Positions 9,685 through 21,752 of a DNA stretch of 64,000 nucleotides are shown here, piece by piece; positions within the stretch are counted from its first letter, which is position 1; every line of letters begins with the position of its first letter. Both the position numbers and the translations under genes were made by a program. The notes under the pieces were generated by a model, which was not told the origin of the DNA, did not search any database, and saw only the letters and a list, made by a program, of their open reading frames with translations. Where the stretch lies: contig JAWIIG010000025.1 of the NCBI GenBank assembly GCA_033557465.1, positions 5,327,001 through 5,391,000 on the forward strand, written 5' to 3'. This DNA comes from Ichthyophis bannanicus (Eukaryota > Chordata > Amphibia > Gymnophiona > Ichthyophiidae).

Positions 9685-10402
9685 GTAAATCTATTCTGTT
9701 CAGTTGCTGTCTTAATGTTTCTTAGCATTAAAATCTTGGTTGCCCTATTATATGAATTCCTCCTAACATTTCTGGACACACTGATCAGCTGTTGTATGCC
9801 CCAGCAGCACGTTGTTAGGCCTGCTTTTCTCTAGCTGTGTCAGGCCTTAATGCTTTGCAGGTTTCTCAGGCAACCTGTCTTTTCTTGTTATCTGGACCAT
9901 GAGTGACTGTCTTTGTGACAGGAAGTGTCGGGCCCTTTCATTTGATTTCCTGTGATATATCATAGAAAATGGATTTTGACTGTTGAATTGATGACTGTCC
10001 ATTCAGCTAAAGGTTAGGCTCAAACTATGAAAATAAAGACGGAAAAGTCAAAAGCAGATACATATCCTATTATGTAAAACAGCAAAGATAAAAATGGCCC
10101 ATCCAGTCTGCCCAGCAGTAATTTGTCTACTTTAGTTAGATGCACATACAGATTCTCAAGTGGAACCCAGCCCTACTCTCTTTTTACTGAACTGACAAAA
10201 TATTAGTCTCTTCCATTGTTAGCTGACGGATTTCTTTCTCTGCACGGCTGGTTTCATCATTGTTTTTTGTAATATTGTAAAATGAAATGCAGAATTCGCT
10301 CTCATGATAAAAGATGTATTTAAGAACTTAGCTGCAGTGATTAGATTTTAATTGTAAGATCTCATACATGTTTAATTTAGAATATTTTTTTCTTCTTTGC
10401 AG
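9685..10402. other. Presumed intron sequence with a small CR1 remnant
   Basis: Mostly unassigned AT-rich sequence. A fragment at about 10080-10190 contains ATGGCCCATCCAGTCTGCCC, a motif usual at CR1 3' ends read in the minus direction. The end of the stretch is a long pyrimidine tract (TTTTTTTCTTCTTTGCAG) that serves the exon at 10403. Confidence 0.45.
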
Positions 10403-10477
10403 AATGAAGTCTGGAAAGCCAGGTCAATATATTCTGAGATAATGAATACAGAAAGCAAAGTCTGTAGTAATCTTGAT
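10403..10477 (+). CDS. Probable host-gene exon, 75 bp, unknown gene
   Basis: A 25-codon open segment is bounded by a strong acceptor (T-rich tract, TTTGCAG) and a strong donor (GAT|GTAAGT). It starts AAT GAA GTC TGG and encodes NEVWKARSIYSEIMN followed by TESKVCSNLD. Length is a multiple of three, and both borders are phase 0 in the only long open frame. It carries no resemblance to the transposon proteins around it. I do not recognise the gene. The next candidate exon on the same strand is 48904-49017, with compatible phase. Confidence 0.55.
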
Positions 10478-10789
10478 GTAAGTCACTCCTGGAGATATTA
10501 TCACATGTGTTTGCCTAGACTGAGTTCATAGATTTTATGATGGCATTTTGAGGGATTCAAAGCCATTCCATTGCTTAAAACAGTTCTTTACCTGCAGATA
10601 ACAGGCTTTAATTAAATTGTCCACTCTATGCACAGCTAAAGAAAGATTTCACAGCCTGTATATGCATAAAATTAATCTGCTGTTTGAACATGCGTTCAAA
10701 GGTGAGGTTGAAGGGTGGTTAGCACTACACACATGCTTTTGAAAATTCAAATACATATATGTATTTTAACCCAGAAAAACATTGTGCTT

Positions 10790-12270
10790 CAAATAGTAGG
10801 TGTAAATATGGGCTTGTTTCATGCGTTCTTGAATTCTAATGCGGTCCTCATCCATACTACCTCCACTAGGCGACTGCTTCACTTATTCACTACCCTTTCT
10901 GTAAAGAAATATTTCTTTAGATTACTCTTGTATCTGCCCCTTTTCACCTTCATTCCAGAGATTCCTTCCCATTGAAAAAGGCCCAACTCCTACGTTTTTA
11001 TATCTTTTTTTTGTTTTGTTTTGTTTTTTTAAGTGCTGTCAAGTCTGTACTGCTTCATGGCGACCCAGTTGCCTCTGGGTTTTCTTGGCAATATATCACT
11101 GGAAGTAGATTGCCAGGCCTTCTCTTCCAAGGCAATGGAGGGTAAAGTGACTTGCCCAAGGTTACAAGGAGTGCCAGTAGAAATTGAAACTTTGATCTTC
11201 TGGGTACTAGGCAGTTGCTCTAACCACTAAGTTACTTCTCCACTTTTATACCTTGGAGGTATTTAAATGTCTCTGTCATATCTCTCCTTTACCACCTCTC
11301 CTCCAGGGTATATGTGTTACGCATATGTGGACAGATTTAAAGAACTAATGATGAAGATGGTCAACCATTTTAGTAGCCTCTCTCTGGTTGGATTTCAAGT
11401 TGTTTACATCTTTTGAAAGTGTGGTCTCCAGAACTGAACACACCACTCCAAATGAGGTCTTACCAGAGACTTATACAGAAGCACTATCATCTCCCTTTTC
11501 CAACTGAGACATTCCTCTCCTAATGCATCCCAGCACTCTTCGGGATTTTCCTATTGCCGTATCTACCTGTTTGGCCATTTTAACGTCGTCTGGTACAAAC
11601 ATCCTCAGATCCTGCTCTTTTGTGCATAGAATGTCACCCCCTATAGTGTATTGCTCCCTTGGTTTTACAGCCTAAATGCATGACCCTGTATTTTTTTTTA
11701 TTATTAGCTGCCAAATTCCAGACCGTTCCTCAAACTTCACTAAATCCCTCCTAATATTTTTCAGACCTTCCGGGGTGTCAGTTGCAGATTTTGCTAATGT
11801 CACTTAGAAAAATGTTGAAAAGAACCAGGCCAAAGACAGATCGTGTGAAACTACTGGTAATGTTCCTTTCCTTAGAATGAACTCCATTAATCACTGCTCT
11901 TTGTTGCTTTCCACTTAACCTGTTTCCAACAGTCAGTCCCTTTGGGGCCCATAGCAAGGACACTTAGTTTATTTATTAGTCACCTATGTGAAACGGTGCC
12001 AAAGACGTAACTAAATTCCATGTATGCCACATCTAGAATGCACCCCCTGATCCAGCTCTTGGGTTACCCAATCAAAGAAGTTGATCAGATTTGTCTGATA
12101 AGACCTACCCCTGGTAGAAACATGCTGTCTCAGATCCTGTAATGCAATGGGTTTCAGAAACTGTACTCTCTGTTTTTGTGGTGACCCTGTTAATTTACTC
12201 ATAGTTAAAGTCATACTAATCAGCCTTTAGTTCCCAGCCTCATCTTTAACTTCTGCAGAGAACAACCACA
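10790..12270 (-). repeat. CR1/L3-like LINE fragment, split by a SINE
   Basis: On the minus strand the segment runs from degraded reverse transcriptase (12270) to the 3' end (10790). Typical blocks are CATTTGGAGTGGTGTGTTCA, GGGATGCATTAGGAGAGGAA and AATATTTCTTTACAGAAAGG. Frames are broken throughout. A SINE at 11005-11247 interrupts it. Confidence 0.75.
11005..11247 (-). repeat. Second SINE family, minus orientation
   Basis: On the minus strand: tRNA-like head AACTTAGTGGTTAGAGCAAC, then CCTTGGGCAAGTCACTTTACC, CTCCATTGCCTTGGAAGAG, and GAAAACCCAGAGGCAACTGG, ending in an A-rich tail (the T run at 11007-11031 on the plus strand). The flanks GTTTTTATATC and ACTTTTATACC probably derive from a target duplication in the CR1 host. 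Relatives: 12716-12920 and 40908-41070. Confidence 0.75.
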
Positions 12271-12715
12271 TCATTTATCTTCAGAGTTGTCAGAATTTCC
12301 CTATGTTGTTCTCTCCAACCTAATGAAAGTTGGAAATAATTATACAAAAGGAGTCGAGAAATGTCTGTGTCTGCCTGAGAGCAAAATAACTGTTTGAAAA
12401 TTAAACAGAATGGGATGAAACTTGGCATGGGAGAAAGCGCAGACAAAATTCACAAGATTGAAAATGGGTCAGAGAAGACTGAGGTTTCTAGAGAAATAAG
12501 CCCCCTCAAAAATTATCTAGTGCATTTCTATAAGCAAAGGTGTTCCAGCTTATGCAGCATAGAAACACGCATACAGTGAATCATAGCAGTTAAGGAATTG
12601 CTTCTTTAAAACTGCCTCTTTCCTGTTCTCAGCGCTCCCCATACTGTCCCACCCTCAAAATACCCCTTGCAATTGCCTCAATCTCCCCCCCCCCATCCCC
12701 AAAATGCAGTGTGTA
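12271..12715. other. Unassigned intron sequence
   Basis: No convincing repeat or splice-flanked coding segment is visible. A 61-codon open frame at 12394-12579 has no recognisable protein features and is most likely chance. Confidence 0.4.
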
Positions 12716-12920
12716 CCTTTTAAGTCAGTGCTGACTCCTGGCGACCCAATAGCTCCTGGGTTTTCTTGACAGTGTGACCAGAAGTAAATTGCCAGGCCTT
12801 TCTTCCGAGGCAATGGAGGATTAAGTGACTTGCCCGAGGCCACAGGGAGTGCTAGTGGGAAGCGAACCCTGGTTTGTTGCTTACCAAGCCAGTGCTCTAA
12901 CCACTAGGCTACTTCTCCTC
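12716..12920 (-). repeat. Second SINE family, minus orientation
   Basis: On the minus strand: AGTAGCCTAGTGGTTAGAGC head with box A, GGGTTCGCTTCCCACT as box B, GGGCAAGTCACTTAATCC, CTCCATTGCCTCGGAAG, GAAAACCCAGGAGCTATTGG and GAGTCAGCACTGACTT. It is the most complete copy of this family in the window. Confidence 0.8.
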
Positions 12921-13194
12921 TCTGTCCCCAAAAAATACCCCCTTAAATCCATCATGACCCCACAAACTGCCCCCACCCTCATAAACTGCCCCACCCCCAA
13001 AATAACCCCACCAGATCTGCTCCAATGCTATGCAAACTGCTCCACCTCCTAAAATTAATCCCTCAACTGTCCCTTCCCCTAAAACTAGCCCCATCAATTT
13101 CCCCACCATCTTGCAAACTGTCCCACTCACAAGAACTATTCCACATGCACAAACTTCCTCGCTACACTGATAATATTTCCTTGCAGGCAGAAGA
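12921..13194. repeat. C-rich low-complexity stretch
   Basis: Irregular CCCCA/AACTGCCCC units occur to about 13150, for example ATAAACTGCCCCACCCCCAA. The unit is too irregular to name a family. No gene is visible. Confidence 0.5.
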
Positions 13195-15235
13195 AACAGA
13201 GATTTAATTGAAGACATTCATGGTATTGCTATGAAAGGGGAAGTACTTTTGATAGGAGATTTCAATTTGCCATATTGGGATATCCCTGCTGCTGTGTCAT
13301 CTAGAAGTAGGGAGATCTTGGATTCCCCTACAGGGAGAACTGTTTGGTATTCCATTAGCAGTTGCCAATGTGGCAGGTGATGATACTGGACTTGGTGCTT
13401 ACAAATGGGGAGAGTACTTCTGATGTAATGAGAGATCATCTGGCATGCAATAACTATAGTAAGGTGAGTTTTAGTATTAGGATACAGGTGGAAATGGTTC
13501 ATTTAAAAGCAGGGGTCCTAGCCTTCAGGAAAACTAATTTTGCAAAGATGGGAAAATACCTCAAGGAGTGGTCAGCTGGATGGGAACATCTGGGGAAAGT
13601 AGAACAACAGTGGGCAAAACTGAAAGCAGATACCTTAAGGTCAACAAATGTTTTCGTTAGGAAAGTAAAAAGAAAAGGAGGCATGCTTTTGAAAGATAGT
13701 GGCTGAAAAGGTAAGGAAAAAGACAGTAACCTTCATAAACTATGAGAGATAGCAGAAACTGGAAGAGAAACAAGAATATCTGGAGAAGCTAAGGAAAGAT
13801 GGTAAACTAGTCAGGAAAGCAAAGATTCAAACTGAAGAAAAATTAGCCAATGCAGTAAAACATGGGGCAAGACTCTTTCAGATATGTTAGTGACAGGAGG
13901 AAATACAAAGTTGGTATTGTGAGACTCGAGGGTGAAGGGGAAGGATATCTAGAGGCTTAACAAATATTTTTTTCTATCTTCACATATGAAAGGACAGGAA
14001 TGGGACTTCAGAAAACAGACACAAATATGAATGAAAGTGAGGTAGAACTCAAACTAATTTTAGAAGACTGTGCTTGTGAGGAGCTAGCAAAGCTAAAAGC
14101 GAACAAGCAATGTAGCTGCAATAGGATTCATCCAAGGATATTGAAAGAACTTAGGGAAGTACTGGCAGCTTCGCTGGCTGGCTTTCTCAATGCTGCTTTA
14201 GAGTGGAGAGTGATCCCGGCAGACGGGAGATGGGCAATGCTGTTGTTTCTGACCACAAAAGCAGAAGTAATGAGATTGGTAACTACATACTGGTTAGTCT
14301 AACCTCTGTGGTAAGTAAATGAATGGAAATACAGGTAAAGCAGGGGATAGTGAGATTCTGAATTCAGTGGATTACAGGATCTGAGACAGCATGGCTTTAC
14401 TGGAAGTAGATTTTGTCAGACAAAACTGATATCTTTGACTGGGTAACCAAAGAAATGGATCAGGGAAAGTGCTAGGTGTAGTATACTTAGATTTCAGCAA
14501 GGTATTTGACACAGTTTCTCATACGTGACTTATAAAGAAACTGAGGGCCCATGGGATGGATTGTAAAGTGACTGACAAGGTAAGAAACTAGTTGAGTGGG
14601 AGGCACCAGAGGGTAGTAGTACATGGAGTTTACTTGGAAGATAGGAGAATTGCAGTTGCTTGTCTCAGGGATCAGTCCTTTTCCTGTTCTTTAACAGGTC
14701 TGTCAGGAAAGGTGTGCCTCTTTATGGATGATATTAAAATCTGCAACAGGGTAGACGCACTAGAAGATGTGGATTACATGAGGGATCTAGCGAAGCTTGA
14801 AGAATGGTCAAGAATTTGGCAGCTAAGATTTAATGCTAAAAAAAATAAGTGCAAGGTGATATATTTTGGCTGCAAAAACCCAAGGGAGCAATGCTGTATA
14901 GAGGGTAAAATAGCTCAGTGCATGAAGAAGAGTGGGACCTGGGGATAATCGTATCAGATGATCTTAAAGTGGCCAAAGATATAGAAATGACAAAAACTAG
15001 AAGGATGCTTGGGTACATAAAGACAGGAATGGCCAGCAGGAAAAAGGGTGGTGATAGTGTCTTTGTATAAGTCTCTAGTGAGACCTCATTTGGAGTACTG
15101 TGTACAGTTCTGGAGACTTCACCTTTGAAAGGATGTAAACAAGATGGAGTCTGTCCAGAAAGTGGTTACCAAAATGCTTAGTGGTCTTTGTTGTCATAAG
15201 ACCTGTGGGGATAAACTTAAAGATCTTAATATATA
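13195..15235 (+). pseudogene. CR1/L3-like LINE, endonuclease end and reverse transcriptase, degraded
   Basis: The start has the endonuclease C-terminal block LIGDFNLPYWDI. The reverse transcriptase follows in shifting frames: IHPRILKELREVLAASLAGF (about 14120), LDFSKVFDT region (about 14490), LSGRHQRVVVHGVY (about 14595), the active-site region LFMDDIKICN (about 14720) and WQLRFNAKKNKCKVIYFG (about 14815). The YMDD-type box is FMDD here. The element lacks its 5' half and its 3' UTR. Multiple stops and frameshifts make it a fossil. Confidence 0.8.
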
Positions 15236-16586
15236 CAAATATAGAAACATGATGGCAGAAAAAGACAATATATGGCCTATGTAGTCTGTCTTTCCATACC
15301 AACTACTATAGTCCCTTTTTTTCCTTTAGAGATCTTCTATGTTGGTCCTATGCTTTCTTGAATTCAGATACTGTCCTGGTCTCTACTACCTACATGGGGA
15401 GAGTGTTCCACACATCTACCGCTCTTTCTGTAAAGAAATATTTCCACATATTACTCCTGAGTCTATCTCTTTTCACCTTCATCCTGTGCTCCCTTGTTGC
15501 AGAGCTTTCTTTCAATTGAAAGAGGCTCTCCTGTGCATTTATGCCACAGAAGTATTTAAACATCTCTATCATATCCTTTCCACCACCTTTCATTCAAAGT
15601 TTACATATTGAGATTTTTAAGTCTGTCCTCATGTGCCTTACGACAAAGTCCACTGACCATTTTGGTAGCCACCCTCTACATAGACTCCATCCTGTTTATA
15701 TACTTTTGAAAGAGTGGTATCCAGAATTGCATACAATACTCCAAATGAGTCTCGCCAACGACTTATACAGAGGCACCATCATCACCTCCTTCCTGCTGGA
15801 CATTCCTCTCCCTATGCACCCAAACATCCTTCTGGCTTTTACCATCACCTTTTCTATCTGTTTAGCCACCTTAAGACCATCAGAAACAATCACCCCGGGT
15901 CCCTCTCTTTTGTGGACAGAAGTACTTCACCCCCTGTACTGTACCTCTCCCTTGGAATTTTGCAGCCCAAATGCATGACCATGCACTTCTTAGCATTAAA
16001 CTCAGCTGCCAAATTCTTGACCATTCTTCAAGCTCAGTGAGATCCCTCCTTTTGTTATCTGTCCTTTCTTGGGTATCTATGACAGATTTTGGTATTATCT
16101 GCAAAGAGGTAAACCTTACCTGACAGCTCTTCAGCAATCTCACTAACAAAAAAGTTAAAAAGAGTTGGACCAAGGATAAATCCATGCGGCACACCCCTGG
16201 TAACATCTTTCTCCTCAGAGTGTTCTCCATTTACCTGTACCCTTTGTCGCCTCCCACTCAACCAATTTCTAACCCAGTCAGTCACTTTAGGGTCTATTCT
16301 TATGATGCTCAATTTATTTATAAGTTGCCTATGCAGAACGGTGTCAAAGGTTTTACAGAAATCTAAGTGCACCACATCTTGGGCTCCCCCTCAGTCCAGC
16401 TCTCTGGTCATCCAGTCAAAGAAATTCATTAATTTGTCTCACAAGGCCTGTCCCTAGTAAATCCATGCTGCCTCAGATCCTGCAAGCCATTGAACTCCAG
16501 AAACCTCACTATCCTCTGTTTTAGCAGAGTTTCCATTAATTTGCTCACCACAGACTAACTGGCCTGTTATACTCAACCTCATCCTT
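15236..16586 (-). pseudogene. CR1/L3-like LINE, reverse transcriptase C-terminus and 3' end, degraded
   Basis: Read on the minus strand from 16586 down to 15236. A 106-codon frame (16375-16055) carries LDFCKTFDTVLH, WLSGRRQRVQVNG, GVPHGFILGPTLFNFFV and LFADNTKICH; the usual YADD box reads FADN. The rest is the C-terminal tail (LTELEEWSRIWQ) and 3' end blocks shared with 9135-9468. At 16586 it is cut by the left end of DIRS copy B1. Confidence 0.8.
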
Positions 16587-16740
16587 ATCTCCAGAAACAA
16601 GCAGGAGTGTAGTCTTCACATATGTGTATCGTCGGTACCGACGGAGCCTGCGCGGGAACGCACCCCAGCGTCCAATAGGAACGCTTTTGGGAGCATTCCT
16701 CAGCACATGCGCGCTGCCTTCCCGCCTTTCCAACTGTCCC
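16587..16740 (+). repeat. Left inverted terminal repeat of DIRS copy B1
   Basis: It contains the 14-bp palindrome CGTCGGTACCGACG (16630-16643) followed by GAGCCTGCGCGGGAACGC and the ATGCGCGCTGCCTTCCCGCC block. It is complementary to the right ends at 46870 and 55682. Confidence 0.8.
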
Positions 16741-16976
16741 TCCTCAGTTCTTCATTTTCCACGGAGCCGACAGGACTCATACCCTGTCACCGCAGAAAAT
16801 TTCTTCTTTAATCTTGTTTTCTTGTGGTCGTGTTTGCCTCCGCACGACGCCTACCGGTAGCGCCGGTTCTTTTCTTCTTTAAAAAAAAAAAAACCTCTGA
16901 ATTGTTTCTCTTCAGAAAATTATCTTTTTCGGTGCTAGGCACCATTTTGGGCATTAGGCCCCATTTTTCCTTAAAG

Positions 16977-18782
16977 ATGGAAAAACCAGCTAGTGGTTTT
17001 AAAAAATGCACTAAGTGTGGCGGTACCATTTCCGTCACCGACACCCAAGACTGGTGTCTTAAATGTTTAGGCCCTGACCATTCTCCATCTGAGTGTCTCT
17101 CTTGTATGGGCATGACTAAAAGAGGAAGACAGAACTGGGCTACAAAGCTCGGTACCCTCTTTTCTTCGGATGCCAGGTCCATTGCATCAACATCTTCAAG
17201 AGCCTCTTCTTCCTCCCATGGATCTCAGGTAACTAAAGATAAAGGCCGGTCCTCAAAGGGTAGCTCTCCTGCAAAGCATTGAGAGGCCATTGGCATTGCC
17301 CTTGAGGGAACCACACCGGCAAAACAGCCCCGGCGGGAGGCTTTGGCCTCCAAAGCATTAACGGGGTTCCAGGATGTTCTCGAGGCCTCGGCCGAACTAC
17401 TGGTGCCATGCTCAGGGGTCCCGGCCGCCTTTACCGGTACCAATACCCAGGCATCGGCAGCATCGATAGACCAGAGATTTCTCGCTATCGAGCGTAGTAT
17501 TGCAGCTCTCTTTACAGCTGTGGTACCGTTGACACCGATGGTTCAATGGGCACCAGTACCGACACCGGTATCAATGCCGGTACCAACACCGGTACAGATA
17601 CCGATAACGGCACCGACGGTACCGGCCCCAGTGGGAATTCTTCCCATGCCGTCTTTGGCTGGCATCGAAAGATCGGTACCAGATCAACTCGGTATAGACT
17701 TCGATCGATACCGGGACCGTGCCTTACATGAACATCGTGATCAAAGACACTTCGAATCCTCTGATTCCAATGACTCTGATAATTCTGCCGGTACCAGAAT
17801 GTTTCTCCCGGAAGACTCTTCTTCTCCCCAACGCAGAATGTCGCCTCCGGAGGACATGTCTTTTCAGGATTTTGTGGTATTGCCAAAGGCTTTTCAATCA
17901 TGGTAGCTCCTGAAAAGGAACCTAGAGCAAAGGAATTGGAAATTCTCCAATATCCTAAGGCTCCGAAGGAGTCAGCCACTCTGCCCATTCATGAAATTCT
18001 TCATGATTTGATGCTCAGAATGTGGAAGACACCTTTGACCACATCTCCTCATTCTAGGAGACTTAATGCCATGTATCGAGTTCCACCATGTCCTGGATTT
18101 CAAAAGACTCAGCTGCCACACCATTCAGCGGTAGTGGAGTCAGCCAGGCGTAGGATGAAAAGTGCAAAGAGACATGCATCCAATCCTCCAGGTCGTGAAT
18201 GCAGGACTCTTGATGCTTTTGGGCGTCGAACCTTTCAAGCTTCCATGCTTTCAGCTTGGATCAGCTCATATATTTTATATATGGGTATGTTCCTCAAGGA
18301 GGTCACAGGAGATTTGGAGCTTATGAGCCCGCTTCTCCCAGATGACAGACGACAAGACTTCCTTACTCTTGTCAGGCATGCTCAAGATGTCTCCAAGTTT
18401 GTGAATCGTGCAGCCTTTGACTGCTTTGAATGCATCAGCAGAACCTCTGCTATTTCCATTGGTGCACGACGAATTGCCTGGCTTCAGGCATCAGACTTGG
18501 AGATTTGGGTACAGGATAAATTAAGCAACATCCCTTGTACAGGAGAAAACCTCTTTGGCAAAAATTGGCAGGAAAAGGCTAATGAGATAGATGCTGACAA
18601 TATCATCTTAGATAAGATTGTCAAAATCTGCAGCCACTCCATCCAAAAAGAAATCCTATAAGAAACCCTCTTTCATCAAAAAGAGGAAGTTTTATCCATC
18701 CTATACCCAGCAAAGCCAAGCTCACAGTCAAGTTGCCCAAAAGGGACAACAACAGCAATTCAAGCAGCAGAAAAAGCCATAA
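16977..18782 (+). pseudogene. DIRS gag-like ORF (copy B1)
   Basis: The ATG at 16977 opens a protein beginning MEKPASGFKKCTKC, with cysteines in the order C-x2-C-x12-C-x2-C, then His and a further C-x2-C, which should bind zinc. A Ser-rich segment and a Pro/Val-rich segment of VPxPV repeats follow (17540-17640). The conserved second half (18000-18560) has YRVPPCPGFQKTQLPHHS and FDCFECISRTSA. A CGA-to-TGA stop lies at 17280-17282, and frameshifts lie near 17870 and 18620. The tail is Lys/Gln rich and ends at TAA 18780-18782. Confidence 0.8.
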
Positions 18783-20720
18783 GGGCTGAGAGCTCCTTCA
18801 TAGAGAGCTTAGCCTTCCTGCCTCTGAGGGGGCCAGAACCCCTACATATTCAAGGCAGGCTGTGTCATTTTGCCAACAGATGGCACCAAATAACAGCAGA
18901 AAATTGGACTCTGTCCATTGTAGGAGAGGGATACAAGCTTCATTTCTACAGCATGCCACCTCCTACAATCTTAAGGCAGTTCAATTCCCAGACATATGCA
19001 GACAATCTGTTGGATCACGAGGTCTCAACACTTCTTGCCCAAGGGGCAATAGAGGAAGTACCCATTCTCCAGCAGGGTACAGGGTTCTACTCCCCCTATT
19101 TTCTTATTCCAAAGAAAACAGGGGGGGGGCACATACCCATTCTAGACCTCAGGGAATTGAACAAATACCTGTTCCGAGAGAAGTTCAGAATGATTTCTCT
19201 AGGAACTCTTCTGCCATACCTTCAAAGTCAGGATTGGCTTTGCTCTCTAGACTTAAAGGATGCATATACTCACATTCTGATCCATCCAGATCACAGGAAA
19301 TAGTTACGATTCCTTTTCAAGGGAAAACACTTCCAATACAGGGTTCTTCCCTTTGGTCTGGCTTCCGCACCAAGAGTATTCACGAAATGCATGGCAGTAG
19401 TAGCTGCATTCCTGCGAACCCTGGGAATTTTCGTCTTCCCTTACTTGGAAGACTGGCTCATTCGAGCCCCCACACTTGCAGAGGCCAGCTCTGCACTGTC
19501 TCGCACAATGCGAATCCTCCAATACTTGGGATTGGTAATAAACTTCCCAAAATCCCACCTTGTTCCTTCCCAGTCTCTGGAGTTCATAGGAGCCTTTCTA
19601 GATACCAGACAGTCTAGGGCTTTCCTTCCACAGGCCCGGTGTCTTCGCGTAGTGCAACTAGCTTCTCAAGCAGCGGGAAAATCCTCCCTAACTGCTCGAG
19701 AACTGCTACAGTTACTGGGACACATGGCATCCACAGTTCATGTAGTTCCCTATGCTCGCCTCCACATGCGAGAAGCCCAGTGAACCCTATCCACACAGTG
19801 GACACAGGCCACAGGACATTTGTCAGACCAAGATAGCAAACTCTCATCGGCTGATCTTGTCCCTCCAATGGTGGCAATCACTGGAGAATCTTTTAGTGGG
19901 GTCTCCTTTCCAACAGCCCCTATTCCAGGCAACCCTAACAACAGATGCATCACAGGTGGGTTGGGGAGCACACCTGCATCATCTCTCTACCCAGGGCACC
20001 TGGACTCCGCAGGAGGCTTGTCTTCACATAAACCTCCTGGAATTAAGAGCAATCTATTTAGCTCTACGAGTATTCCATGCCCAGCTCAGCTACAAGACAG
20101 TCCTAGTCCAAACGGACAATCAAGTAGCCATGTTCTATGTGAACAAGCAGGGCGGAACAGGCTCTCTGTCGTTATGCAACGAAGCTTTACGATTATGGGC
20201 CCTCGCCAGAGAGCATCAAATTCACCTTCTCGTGGTATATCTTCCAGGCATTCAAAACCTTTGGGCAGACAAACTCAGCCGAGTACTGCTGCCTCATGAA
20301 TGGTCTCTCCATCTAGACCAGGTAACAAAGATATTTCACATCTGGAGGACTCCAGACATAGACTTCTTTGCAAGTCCACTGAATGCCAAACTTCCCTGGT
20401 TCTGTTCCAGGATTCCAGCTTACAATTGCCAGGCAAGGGATGCCTTCCTCCTTCACTGGGGTCAGGACTTCCTCTATGCCTTCCCACCCATTCCTCTCAT
20501 CCCCAAAACACTCTTCAAGCTTCAGAGAGACAGAGGTCGTATGATCCTCATAGCGCCACGGTGGCCACGCCAAACGTGGTATCCCCTGCTTCTACATTTC
20601 TCTCAAGCTCCACCTCTGGAGATAAGGTGTGCTCAAGATCTCCTTTCCCAAGAGAGCGGGATGCTATGGCACCCGAATCCCCAGTCCCTGCATCTCACGG
20701 CCTGGTTGCTGAGAGCTTAA
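18783..20720 (+). pseudogene. DIRS pol: reverse transcriptase, RNase H, methyltransferase-like (copy B1)
   Basis: Reverse transcriptase spans 18830-19783 with LLAQGAIEEVPI, YFLIPKKTGGG, LDLRELNKYLF and LDLKDAYTHILIHP. The active site reads YLED (19442-19453), where the first Asp of the usual YLDD is Glu. Stops lie at 19301-19303 and 19781-19783, and a frameshift lies near 19830. RNase H at 19925-20290 keeps TTDAS, NLLELRAI, QTDNQV and ADKLSR. The methyltransferase-like part (20350-20580) keeps DFFASPLNA, DAFLLHWGQDF and FPPIPLIPKTLFKL. The frame stays open from about 19830 to 20720. Confidence 0.85.
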
Positions 20721-21402
20721 ATCTTCAGGATCTCAACCTTTCCCAACAGGTAAAGGATATCCTTCAGGCTTCTAGAAAATCTTCCACAAGACGATCTTAC
20801 GCCTTCAAGTGGAAACATTTCACTATATGGTGTTCCCAGAAGGGTTAAACCCCCTGGTGATACCTTTGGAAGCGATACTAGAGTATCTACTTCATTTATC
20901 AAATTCTGGTCTAAAGATAAATTCAGTAAGAGTCCATCTTAGTGCAATTACAGCTTCCTATAAGCCTCTAAATGGACAACCAATTTCCTCTCATCCTCTC
21001 ATATCCAGATTTATGAGAGGACTTCTATTAACAAAACCTCCCATCAAACCACCACCAGTGGCATGGGATTTAAATCTAGTTCTCAAGCAGCTCATGAAAC
21101 CGCCTTTTGAACCTTTAGCCACTACTAACCTGAAGTTTTTGTCCTGGAAGGTCATTGTCCTAATTGCAATCACCTCTGCACGTCGCATTAGTGAATTGCA
21201 AGCCTTAGTGGCTGATCCTCCTTACAATAGGTTTCACCATGATAAGGTTGTTCTCGGAACTCATCCACACTTCATGCCAAAGATGGTTTCGCCTTTTCAT
21301 TTAAATGAAGCAATTTATCTTCCTGTATTTTTTCCAAGGCTTCATGCCTCTAATGCAGAGAAGAATCTTCACACTTTGGACTGTAAAAGAGCCTTTAGCC
21401 TT
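20690..21402 (+). pseudogene. Tyrosine recombinase, truncated by insertion of copy B2
   Basis: The N-terminal region reads SRKSSTRRSYAFKW, then a 2-base loss near 20845 changes frame. The rest reads YLLHLSNSGLKINSVRVHLS, WDLNLVLKQLMKPPFEPL and TSARRISELQAL with the first catalytic Arg intact. It ends in HTLDCKRAF where copy B2 starts, so box II (His-x2-Arg) and the catalytic Tyr are missing. Confidence 0.85.
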
Positions 21403-21565
21403 ATCTCCAGGAACAAGCAGGAATGTAGTCTTCACATATGGGTATCGTCGGTACCGACGGAGCCTGCGCGGGAACGCTCCCCAGCGTCCAATTAGAAAGC
21501 TTTTGGGAGCATCCCACAGTGCCTGCATGCTGCCTTCCCACCTTTCCCAACTGCCTCTATCCAGT
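21403..21565 (+). repeat. Left inverted terminal repeat of DIRS copy B2
   Basis: It has the same layout as the repeat of B1, with CGTCGGTACCGACG, GAGCCTGCGCGGGAACGC, CCCCAGCGTCCAATTAG and CTTCCCACCTTTCC. It is nearly identical to the left repeat of copy E (41368). Confidence 0.8.
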
Positions 21566-21752
21566 TCTTCGTTTTCCGCGGAGTCAGCAGGTCGTTGTTC
21601 CTGTTCCTGTCTGCCTTCCTCGACGCTACCGGTACCGCCGGTTCTCTTTTCTTTCTTTTGTTTTAAAAAATATATATATTCTTTATTTTTCCAAACATTT
21701 CTTCCCAGGTGCATGCATCATTTTGGGCCTTAGGCCCAAAATTTCCTCCACT

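Larger units (their letters stand above)
16587..21402 (+). mobile_element. DIRS-type retrotransposon copy B1, 3' end missing
   Basis: The copy starts with ATCTCCAGAAACAAGCAGG inside CR1 sequence, and includes left inverted repeat, gag, pol and most of the tyrosine recombinase. It breaks off inside the recombinase at 21402, directly after CACTTTGGACTGTAAAAGAG..., where the left end of copy B2 begins. No continuation of the recombinase follows in the window, because B2 also has lost its right end. Confidence 0.9.

Noticed and set aside
17512..17988. A 158-codon open frame on the minus strand over gag
   Set aside because: It mirrors the repetitive GGTACCG-rich coding sequence of gag. Its Val/Pro-rich product has no support in other copies.
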